This document shows positions 1 through 9,400 of a DNA stretch of 19,420 nucleotides, piece after piece (positions within the stretch are counted from its first letter, which is position 1; each line of letters opens with the position of its first letter). Source of the DNA: DASPKW01 sp038244055 (GTDB lineage Bacteria; Planctomycetota; Phycisphaerae; Tepidisphaerales; Tepidisphaeraceae); NCBI GenBank assembly GCA_038244055.1, contig JBBRTW010000085.1:1-19420 (forward strand), given 5' to 3'. The translations under genes were made by a program, and so were the position numbers. The notes beneath the pieces are model-generated. The model was not told the DNA's origin. It did no database searches and saw only the letters and a list, made by a program, of their open reading frames with translations.

Positions 1-114
1 AACAGCAATGAATCATCGGTCGCGGATGTGCCCGCGCTGGCGGAGACTCGGCAGGAGTTGGGGGACATCATGGAACGCGTCCGTTCGTTGTCGAAGCAGT
101 TCACCCGGTCCTGA
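1..114 (+). CDS. C-terminal fragment of an upstream flagellar-cluster protein (possibly FliO)
   Basis: An open frame enters from the left edge and ends at TGA 112-114, giving 37 residues that finish in a charged helical tail (ETRQELGDIMERVRSLSKQF). The fliP start follows 24 bp later, so this is probably the preceding gene of the same operon. In many bacteria fliO, or fliN then fliO, precedes fliP, so FliO is a guess from position only. The visible tail carries no family-specific motif. The frame could equally belong to another small flagellar protein. Confidence 0.55.
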   Translation, partial: NSNESSVADVPALAETRQELGDIMERVRSLSKQFTRS

Positions 115-138
115 GTTGGCCGGGAGTGTGGGAAGATC

Positions 139-1026
139 ATGCGTGGTAGTCTGACCCAACTTGTACGCGGGTGGCCCATCGCTTCGGCGATAGTGCTGGT
201 GATGGCATGCTGCGCGCCGGCCGGGGCGCAGGAGAGGCCGGCCGATTTGCCTCGGGGGACGGACCTGATCGCGCCCTCGGTTCCGATCACGCCGCCGACA
301 CCGCTCAAGGATGATTCCGCCAAACCTGTTTCGCCATCGGGCGGCATGTCACTTTCGCAGTTGCCCGATCTGTCCAACCGCGGCAATCTCTCCTCCGCGC
401 TGCAGATCATCATCCTTCTGACCGTGCTCTCACTGGCGCCGGCCATCCTGATCATGATGACCAGCTTCACGCGCATCGTGATCGTCATGAGCCTCCTGCG
501 GCAGGCCCTGGGGACGCAGCAATTGCCGCCGAATCAGATTCTGATCGGACTGACCCTGTTCATGACCTTCCTGGTGATGCGGCCGACGTGGGAGAAGGTG
601 AACAACCAGGCGGTTCAGCCCTATCTGAAGGGGGACATCGAGCAGCCGGTGGCGTTGGAGCGGGCGCAGAAGCCGCTGCGCGATTTCATGTTCAACCAGA
701 TCGAGAAGGCCGAGAACTGGGAGGATATTTACATGTTCGCCCAGGCCTCGGGCAATGCCGAGCCCAAGACGCGGGCGGATGTGCCGACGCTCACGCTGAT
801 CCCGGCGTTTGTATTGAGCGAGTTGAAAACGGCCTTCCTGCTGGGGTTCAAGATTTACCTCCCATTCCTCATCATCGACATGGTGATCTCGGCCGTGCTG
901 ATCAGCATGGGAATGATGATGCTGCCCCCGGTGATGATCTCGCTGCCGTTCAAGCTGCTGCTGTTCGTCCTGGTGGATGGATGGCATTTGATCACGGGTT
1001 CGCTGATGGGGAGTTTTGTTCAGTGA
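139..1026 (+). CDS. fliP: Flagellar type III export gate protein FliP
   Basis: FliP is the main pore-forming subunit of the FliP-FliQ-FliR export gate in the inner membrane, through which flagellar subunits pass. The 295-residue product starts with a cleavable-looking signal peptide (residues 1-30, ending CCAPAGAQ), as is known for FliP. A Pro/Ser-rich linker of about 55 residues follows, which makes it longer than the roughly 245-residue enterobacterial protein. The conserved FliP core begins near residue 90 with LTVLSLAPAILIMMTSFTRI, then LRQALGTQQLPPNQ and LTLFMTFLVMRP. Two hydrophobic segments close the protein. The purine-rich run GGGAAG at 130-135 lies just before the ATG and can serve as a ribosome binding site. 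It is the first complete gene of the fliP-fliQ-fliR-flhB-flhA series. Confidence 0.97.
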   Translation: MRGSLTQLVRGWPIASAIVLVMACCAPAGAQERPADLPRGTDLIAPSVPITPPTPLKDDSAKPVSPSGGMSLSQLPDLSNRGNLSSALQIIILLTVLSLAPAILIMMTSFTRIVIVMSLLRQALGTQQLPPNQILIGLTLFMTFLVMRPTWEKVNNQAVQPYLKGDIEQPVALERAQKPLRDFMFNQIEKAENWEDIYMFAQASGNAEPKTRADVPTLTLIPAFVLSELKTAFLLGFKIYLPFLIIDMVISAVLISMGMMMLPPVMISLPFKLLLFVLVDGWHLITGSLMGSFVQ

Positions 1027-1227
1027 GAAAGACGGATGAACCACGAAATGCACGAAGGGCACGAAGAATTGAAGAGAGAGTGGAGGGTTGAGGATTGAGA
1101 GTAGAGAAGAAATGCGAGAGCTTCGACGAGTAGGTCGGACTTTTCTATCCTCTATCCTCTATCCTCTATCCTCTCGTGCCTTCTTCGTGTTGTTCGTGTC
1201 CTTCGTGGTCAATAAGGAAGTGTCGCC
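1027..1227 (+). repeat. fliP-fliQ spacer: nested inverted arrays of 9-bp and 7-bp units
   Basis: The 201-bp gap holds two symmetric pairs of arrays. The outer pair is built on a 9-bp unit: 1041-1068 (CACGAAnnn type) is inverted relative to 1181-1208 (TTCGTGnnn type), with about 22 of 28 positions complementary. The inner pair is built on a 7-bp unit: four perfect CTATCCT copies at 1145-1172 face a diverged purine-rich array (GGATTGA-like) at about 1071-1110. The transcript could fold into one long imperfect hairpin across 1041-1208. A good ribosome binding site for fliQ, AAGGAAG at 1214-1220, lies just outside the repeat, 7 bp before the ATG. Confidence 0.85.
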
Positions 1228-1491
1228 ATGGATTCCGGACAAGCTGTCGATCTGGTTCGTCATACGCTGATCCTGGCGCTGACGGTGGCCGCGCCGATGC
1301 TCCTGATCGGGTTGGCGGTGGGCATTGTCGTTTCCCTCCTGCAGGCGGTCACGCAGATCCAGGAGCAGACGCTGACGTTTATTCCCAAGATCGTGTCGAT
1401 GGTCGCGGCGGCGATTCTGCTGATGCCATGGATCAGCCAGAGATTGATGGATTATGCGCGGGAGATGTTTACGAGTGGGATTATGAATTGA
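1228..1491 (+). CDS. fliQ: Flagellar type III export gate protein FliQ
   Basis: FliQ is a small two-helix inner-membrane subunit that wraps around FliP and FliR in the export gate. The 87-residue product has the normal family length. Two hydrophobic helices (about residues 13-39 and 55-73) flank the conserved loop VTQIQEQTLTFIPKI, which is diagnostic for FliQ. The ATG at 1228 is preceded by AAGGAAG at 1214-1220, a clear Shine-Dalgarno match at normal spacing. This sets it apart from the next three genes, which show none. It lies between two repeat-filled spacers in the export-gate series. Confidence 0.97.
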   Translation: MDSGQAVDLVRHTLILALTVAAPMLLIGLAVGIVVSLLQAVTQIQEQTLTFIPKIVSMVAAAILLMPWISQRLMDYAREMFTSGIMN

Positions 1492-1633
1492 AAAGAAAGT
1501 AGTCAGTAGTCAGTAGTCAGTAGCCAGTAGGAATCGCTACTGGCTACTGGCTACTCTCCTGTCCCCCTTCCTCTTTGTTTTCTACTGACTACTGACTACT
1601 GGCTACTGGCTACTGACTACTCTCCTGTCCCCC
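1492..1633 (+). repeat. fliQ-fliR spacer: TAGTCAG/CTACTGG heptamer arrays and a 32-bp direct repeat
   Basis: Three TAGTCAG copies and one TAGCCAG run from 1500 to 1527. They are followed after TAGGAATCG by CTACTGG units, so 1517-1530 pairs with 1537-1550 around a 6-nt loop (one G-U pair, the rest Watson-Crick). A second CTACTGA/CTACTGG array runs from 1583 to about 1620. Positions 1536-1567 and 1602-1633 form a direct repeat identical at 31 of 32 bases, each copy ending in CTCCTGTCCCCC. The second copy directly abuts the fliR ATG. No ribosome binding site is visible. Confidence 0.92.
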
Positions 1634-2413
1634 ATGTCCCTCCCCGAACTCCTCAACCTCATCCCCCTCTTCGTGCTGGTGTTCTTCAGGACGGCCGGGT
1701 TGATGCTGTCGGCGCCGTTGTTCGGCAGCGCCCGGGTGCCGCGGCGGGTGAAGGTGATGCTGGCGCTGGTCATCGCCGCCGGGCTGGTGCAGGGGGTCAA
1801 AGTGCCGCCGGTGATGCCGGACAATACACTCCTGCTGGCGGCGGGGATCGCGGGGGAGCTGATCTTCGGCCTGCTCATGGGGCTGGGGGTTTCACCCACT
1901 TTTATCGCAATCCACTGGGGGGGGGAGGTGATGGGCCAGCAGATGGGGATGAATTTGGCGGAGACGTTTGACCCGCAGTTCGGCTCCGGCGGGTCGCTGG
2001 TGGGGGATATGTATTTCATGCTGGCCCTGGTCTTCTTTCTGCTGATCCGCGGGCATCACGCACTGATCGATGGCCTGGCCGGGAGCTTTAAGGCGCTGCC
2101 GGTGCTGTCGGTGACGGTGACGGCCTCGCTGTTCGATATTTTCGTCGGGCTGCTTACCGGGGCGATGGTGCTGGCAATCAAATTGGCGGCCCCTATGCTC
2201 GTGACCATGCTGGTGGTGGACCTGGCGCTGGGGTTTATCGGCAAGACGATGCCCCAGATCAACGTCATGAACGCCGGGCTGACCATCCGCTCGGCCCTCG
2301 GAATGCTGGTGCTGATCGTCGGCCTGATGCTGGCCAGCAACATCACCCGGGACGCGCTGTTCGATGGGATCGGCGCGATCACGAGTATCTGGAAAGGAGA
2401 GACGGCTATTTAG
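1634..2413 (+). CDS. fliR: Flagellar type III export gate protein FliR
   Basis: FliR is the single-copy subunit that completes the FliP5-FliQ4-FliR1 gate and contacts FlhB. The 259-residue product has the usual length and about six hydrophobic segments. Recognisable stretches are FFRTAGLMLSAPLFG near residues 17-31, VPRRVKVMLALVIA, GVSPTFIAIHWGGEVMGQQMG with MNLAETFDP (about residues 94-122), and LALGFIGKTMPQINVMNAG near 193-211. The ATG at 1634 directly follows the pyrimidine run TGTCCCCC and has no Shine-Dalgarno site. Its TAG stop at 2411 is the first three bases of the downstream TAGTTGC repeat array, so the repeat supplies the stop codon. Confidence 0.96.
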   Translation: MSLPELLNLIPLFVLVFFRTAGLMLSAPLFGSARVPRRVKVMLALVIAAGLVQGVKVPPVMPDNTLLLAAGIAGELIFGLLMGLGVSPTFIAIHWGGEVMGQQMGMNLAETFDPQFGSGGSLVGDMYFMLALVFFLLIRGHHALIDGLAGSFKALPVLSVTVTASLFDIFVGLLTGAMVLAIKLAAPMLVTMLVVDLALGFIGKTMPQINVMNAGLTIRSALGMLVLIVGLMLASNITRDALFDGIGAITSIWKGETAI

Positions 2414-2596
2414 TTGCTAGTTGTTAGTTGCTAGTTGCTAGTGGAAGACAGATTGGACGCCCTCGGGCGAGGTGTAACAACTAGCACGTCGCAACCCGCA
2501 ACTGGCAACTCGCAACACAACTAACAACCCGTGCCTCGCATCTCACCTCTCGCAGCAAACAACTAGCAACTAACAACCAGCAACTAGCAACTAACT
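2411..2596 (+). repeat. fliR-flhB spacer: inverted TAGTTGC / GCAACTA heptamer arrays
   Basis: The left array, 2411-2441, is TAGTTGC-TAGTTGT-TAGTTGC-TAGTTGC-TAG and begins with the fliR stop codon. The right array, 2561-2595, has five units (AACTAGC, AACTAAC, AACCAGC, AACTAGC, AACTAAC) and ends one base before the flhB ATG. It is nearly the reverse complement of the left array, so the two can pair across about 120 nt. Between them is a third, more diverged array (GCAACCC, GCAACTG, GCAACTC, GCAACAC) at about 2491-2518. No ribosome binding site is visible before flhB. Confidence 0.92.
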
Positions 2597-3697
2597 ATGG
2601 CCGAAGAACTGGGCGATAAAACCGAAGCTCCCACCCCCCGCCGGCGCGTCGAGGCCCGCCAGCAGGGGAACATTCCGCGCAGCGCGGATTTGACCAGCGC
2701 GGTGATTCTCATCGGCGCTCTGCTGCTGCTCAAGTGGTATGGCGAGGGAGTGGTGGAAGCGCTCAAGTCGATCATGGATCGGATGCTCGGGCATCAGTCG
2801 CTGAATGATTTCTCGGCGACGGCCGCGTGGGAGAGCGGGGTGCGGGCGCTGATCCATGTGGGCAGGGCGGTCGCGCCCCTCTTCATCGGGGCGATGCTCA
2901 TCGCCATATTGATCAACCTCTTCCAGGTGGGGCTCAACTTCAACCTCACCCGTTTGCAACCCAACCTGGGCGGTCTGAATCCTTTCAAGGGGATCGGCAA
3001 ACTCTTCAAGGGCCAGAGCGGCGTCCAATTGATCTTCAATATGATCAAGCTGATCTTCGTCTCCTGGATCGCCTGGACGGCCGTGGGCGGCCGGCTGGAT
3101 CAGATTCTCGCGGCCCAGGCGCTCTCCTTCACGCAGATCTTTCTGCTGGGGGCTTCGCTGGCCTACTCGATCGGGATGCGGATCGGAATCTTCCTGCTGA
3201 TCCTGGCGATCATCGACTACGCCTACCAGAAATGGCGCGTGGAGCAGGAACTGAAGATGACCAAGCAGGAGGTCAAGGAGGACATGAAGCGGATGGATGG
3301 CGACCCCAAGATCAAGGCCCGCCGCCGCCAACTCGCGCTGAAGATGCTCACGCAGAAGCTCAAGAAGGAGGTGCCGACGGCGGATGTGGTGGTGACCAAC
3401 CCCACCCACTACGCGATCGCCCTCAAATACGACACGGCGGCCGGGCATGCCCCGCGCGTGATCGCCAAGGGCCAGGATTTCATCGCCCAGCGGATTCGCG
3501 AGATCGCCATCGAGGCGGGCGTGCCGATCATCGAGAGGCCGCCCCTGGCGCGGGCTCTGTATGCGACCGTCGATGTGGGGGCCGAGATACCCGAGAAGTT
3601 CTACGCCGCGGTGGCGGAGATTTTAGCGTACGTCTACGAGCTCACCGGAAAGAACAAGAAAACCGCGCGGAAGAGGGAGGTGGGAGTTGGTGTTTAG
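2597..3697 (+). CDS. flhB: Flagellar export switch protein FlhB
   Basis: FlhB controls the change in export specificity from rod/hook to filament subunits and sits beside the FliPQR gate. The 366-residue product has the family's N-terminal signature (EELGDKTEAPTPRRR) and four hydrophobic segments (about residues 31-48, 86-113, 142-165 and 181-213). A charged linker leads into a cytoplasmic domain. The autocleavage motif NPTH is intact at residues 268-271 in TNPTHYAIALKYD, close to its position in Salmonella FlhB. Cleavage after N268 would release a fragment of about 98 residues. The ATG directly follows a heptamer array and has no Shine-Dalgarno site. The C-terminal tail is basic (KNKKTARKRE). 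Confidence 0.97.
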   Translation: MAEELGDKTEAPTPRRRVEARQQGNIPRSADLTSAVILIGALLLLKWYGEGVVEALKSIMDRMLGHQSLNDFSATAAWESGVRALIHVGRAVAPLFIGAMLIAILINLFQVGLNFNLTRLQPNLGGLNPFKGIGKLFKGQSGVQLIFNMIKLIFVSWIAWTAVGGRLDQILAAQALSFTQIFLLGASLAYSIGMRIGIFLLILAIIDYAYQKWRVEQELKMTKQEVKEDMKRMDGDPKIKARRRQLALKMLTQKLKKEVPTADVVVTNPTHYAIALKYDTAAGHAPRVIAKGQDFIAQRIREIAIEAGVPIIERPPLARALYATVDVGAEIPEKFYAAVAEILAYVYELTGKNKKTARKREVGVGV

Positions 3698-3917
3698 TCA
3701 ATATTCCAAGGTCAATTGTCCATCGTCCATTGTCCATTGTCGGCGCGGGCTAAGCGATTGCGGCTCAGGATTCACCACAGAGAACACAGAGAACACAGAG
3801 GAAATTCAGAAGAGCTCCTTCATTCAGCATTCATCATTCATCATTCATCATTCAGAATTTCCCCTGCCGGTTTCCCTCTACTGACTACTAACTACTGACT
3901 ACTGACTACTCCACACC
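3698..3917 (+). repeat. flhB-flhA spacer: four different short tandem arrays in a row
   Basis: Four unrelated arrays follow one another in this 220-bp gap. GTCCATT-type heptamers occupy 3711-3741 (GTCAATT, GTCCATC, GTCCATT, GTCCATT). CACAGAGAA-type nonamers occupy 3776-3802 (three units). CATTCAT-type heptamers occupy 3821-3855 (five units). CTACTGA-type heptamers occupy 3878-3912 (five units), the same family as in the fliQ-fliR spacer. The flhA ATG lies 5 bp after the last array and has no Shine-Dalgarno site. There is no matching inverted array on the flhB side. Short reading frames across these repeats encode only low-complexity peptides and are not genes. Confidence 0.92.
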
Positions 3918-6026
<2,109 letters not shown>

Positions 6027-6280
6027 GGGGGAGCCAGCGCGGCCATTCGAGCGCGGATTCGGTGCGCCGGCTCGGCGTTGCTGTGTTCGAGCAGGGGAGG
6101 GAGAGGTCTTTGCGAAGCTCCTTGGGGATGTACCAACTCCACTGCGGGCGCGCGGAGAAATCGAAGTTTTCGAGGGTGAATAGCAGGGGGGAAATGGGCA
6201 ATGGCTTTTGGGATTCCGTGGCGACTTGCGGGCCCGGATCTTTGGGGCAGGATCCTTCGGGTCGCATAGCTCCCCTCAGG
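6027..6280. other. Gene-free gap downstream of flhA
   Basis: No convincing gene lies between the flhA stop and the minisatellite. On the minus strand about 70 residues read without a stop (including LENFDFSARPQWSWYIPKEL), continuous with a longer proline-rich frame. I recognise no family there, and the frame has no credible start of its own. It may be a decayed gene or a dispersed intergenic element. The segment ends at about 6250-6285 with a GATCCTTCGGGTCGC...CTCAGGATGAC stretch that leads into the repeat. No clear terminator hairpin was found. Confidence 0.4.
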
Positions 6281-6420
6281 ATGACACGAAGGAGAATGAC
6301 GCGCGGAGGGGGTGACGCCGGGGGGGGTGACGCCGGGCGGGATGACGCGCGGGGGGATGACGCGCGGGGGATGATGCGCGGGGGGTTGACGCGCGGGGAG
6401 GGGACGCGCGGGAGGATGAA
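6278..6420. repeat. 15-bp minisatellite between flhA and the FN3 protease gene
   Basis: About nine diverged copies of a unit resembling GGATGACGCGCGGGG occur in tandem. The TGAC core, or its variant, recurs at 6282, 6297, 6313, 6328, 6343, 6358, 6372, 6387, 6402 and 6417, so nearly every step is 15 bp. The array is extremely G-rich on the plus strand. Because 15 is a multiple of three, it reads through as Arg/Gly-rich or Pro/Arg-rich low-complexity peptides; these are by-products. It lies between two convergent genes and ends 24 bp before the FN3 gene stop. Confidence 0.9.
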
Positions 6421-6443
6421 ATCATTCAGGGAGCGGGCTGCGC

Positions 6444-9400
6444 CTATTTCACAACCTTCGCCGTCGCGGGGGTGGTCGCGGTGGTGTTGGCGCTGACGGC
6501 GGAATCGCCGGCCGCATTCATGGCTTTGATGCGATAGGTGTACGCTTTGTTCGCCGTCAATCCTGTGTTGGTATAGGTGGTCGCATCGGCCGCCGTGGTG
6601 GCGATCAGGTCCCAGGTCCTGCCGTTGAACCGCTCGATCTTGTAGCCCGTATCCCCGCCGGCATCGGTCCAGTTGAGGCGGATCGAGGTCATGGACAATG
6701 CCGTCGCCGCGAAGCCGGTCGGCGCGCTCAGTACCGTTCGTTTGCTGATGGTCGTCCCGGTTGCATTTCCTGCCGCATTGAACGGGGTAATGCGGAAGTA
6801 GTAGAGCGTCCCAGCGCTCAGCCCCGTCACCGACAGCGCGGCCACGTTCACTGCCCGGGTCGCGATGGTCGTCCACGATGATCCATCGGCCGACTGCTCC
6901 ACCCGGTATCCCGTCTCGCCCGCCACGTTGGTCCACGCCAGATTAATCTGGGTCGCGGAAACGCCCGCCGCCGTCACCGCAGCGGCCGAGGGGATGGTCG
7001 TCGCCGTCGAGGTGGCGCTGGCGGCCGAGTTTCCTCCGGAATTGGCGGCGCGAATGCGATAGATATACGCCGTGCCCGCGACCAGTCCGGTGTTGTGATA
7101 GCTCTCGGCATCGGGGTCCGCCACCGCGACCTGGCTCCAGGCCGTGCCGTTGAGCGAGCGCTCCACGACATAGCCCGTTTCGCCGCTCAGATCCGTCCAG
7201 GCCAGATCCACTTCGTTCGTTCTCACCGCCGTCGCCGAAAAGCCGGTCGGCGCGGCCAGGAGAGTCCGCGTCGATTTCACTTCGCTCGCCGCCGCATCTC
7301 CCGATGCATTGGTCGGTGTCACGCGATAGTAGTAGACCGTGTTGGCCGAGAGGCCCGAATCGGTGTAGGTGGTTGCGTTCATCGCGGCAGTCACGATCAG
7401 GGCCCACCCGCTCGATCCATCGGCCGAGCGTTCGATTTTGTATCCTGTTTCACCGGTGATATTCGCCCAGGTGAGCTTGACCTGCGTCGTCGAAACGGCC
7501 GAGACGGTCAGCGTCGTCGAAGCCGTAATCGTCGTCGCGCTGGCGTTCGCGCTTGGCGCGGAGCTTCCTGATGGGTTGTTCGCCTTGATGCGGTAGATAT
7601 AGAGCGTTCCGGCGGTCAGTCCCGTATCCGACCAGCTTGTTTCGCCCGCGCCTGGCGTCGCCCGCGAACTCCAGACCGACCCATTGAGCGAGCGATCGAT
7701 GGCATACCCGCTCTCGCCGCTGGCATCGCTCCAGGCCAGATCGACCTGGGTTGTCGATGCCGCGGCCGCGGTCAGGCCCGAAGGCGCGGTGACGAGGGTC
7801 CGCTTGCTGACGATCGCGCTGGCGGCCGAATCGCCTGAGGCATTGCGCGCGGTGACGCGATAATAGTAAACCGTATTGGCCGACAGTCCGGTGTTTGAGT
7901 AGGTGACCACGTTCCCCGCCGGCGTGGCGATGGTGCTCCAGTCCGTCGATCCATCGGCCGAGCGCTCCACCATATATGCCGACTCGCCCGCGACATTCGT
8001 CCACGAAAGATTGATCTGCGTATTCGAATACGCCGTCGCGGTCAGGGTCGGCGTCAGCGGAACGGTGGTTACCGAAGCGCTCGCCCCCGGCGCGGAGGCA
8101 CCGCCCGCATTCAGCGCTCGCAGGCGGTAGGTGTAGGTCGTGCCGCCGACCAGGCCCGCGATTTCATACTCGGTCAAATCCGCGGCGGTATTGGTGACCA
8201 GAGTCCACGTCTTGGCATCGGTTGTCTTCTCGATCCGATAGCCGGTTTCATCGGATGAATCGTTCCACTCCAGATCGACGATGGTTGCTCCCGAAGCGCT
8301 GGCGGACAATCCCGATGGCGCAGCCAGAAGGGTCGTGCCGCTCGCCGAGCCGGCCGTGGAATCCCCGGCCGCGCTGGTCGCGAAAACGCGATAGTAATAC
8401 AGCGTATTGGCCGTCAGCCCGCTATTGGCGTAAGTCGTCGCGTTCGCGGCCGCGCTGGAAACCGTCGCCCAGCTTGAGCCATCCTGCGAGCGCTCGATGC
8501 GGTATCCGCTCTCGCCCAGGACATTCATCCAGGTGAGCGTGATCTGCGCATTGGAGGCGACCGCCAGGGTAAGGGTCGGCGCGATCGGGCGGGTCGTCGC
8601 GTTCACCGCCGTCGCGGTGGCCGAGTTTCCCGCGGAACTGGCCGACTTGATCCGGTAGTAGTATTTGGTCGCCGCGGTCAGGCCGGTATCGCTCCAACTG
8701 GTCGCATCGGCGCTGGGGGTGGCGACCTGGGACCATGTCGAATTGTTGATCGAGCGCTCGATGACATAGCCGCTCTCCCCGCTCACATCCGACCAGCTCA
8801 GCCCAATCGAACTCGCGCTGATCGAAGTCGCCGCCAGCCCCCCCGGCGTGGCGGGTGTGACCGAGATCGTGGCGAAATTGGAGTTGGCCGAATCCTGGGA
8901 ATCGCCGGTGGCATGCACGCGGTATTTGTAGGTCGAACCCACCGAAGCGGTTGAATCCACATACGCGGTTGCATCGGCATCGGGTGTGCCGATCGAGTTC
9001 CACGATGTGCCCCCATCATCGCTCCGCTCGACGACATATCCCGTCTCATTCCAGGCATTGTCGTACCAGGCCAGGCTCACCGCGCCGGAAATCGCCGTGG
9101 CCGTCAGATTCGTCGGCGCGGCCACCGAATTCGCATCGGAGACGATCGTCCCGCTCACCGTGTACTGACCGACATCGCCGTAAACCCCATGACTCCCCAC
9201 GAGCAGGCGATACGATCCGCTCGAAAGCGTCGTCGAGATCGTCTCGCCGAGGCTGCTGGTGTCGGCCGAGACGAGCACCGTCCCATTCAAATCCTCCAGC
9301 TTGAGCGTCGCATCCAGCATTCCGCCATACTGCGCCGGGCTGACCGTAAAGCTCACCGGCCCGGCCTGGGTCACGAACGAAAACGCATCCACATCCGTCG

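Noticed and set aside
1088..1270. Short plus-strand frame in the fliP-fliQ spacer
   Set aside because: It reads through the CTATCCT and TTCGTG arrays into fliQ in the wrong frame; only a repeat by-product.
3687..3898. Two short frames in the flhB-flhA spacer
   Set aside because: They translate repeat arrays into low-complexity peptides and have no independent support.
1500..3912. Possible CRISPR arrays
   Set aside because: Units are 7-9 bp and contiguous, with no spacers of 25-40 bp, and no cas gene is present.
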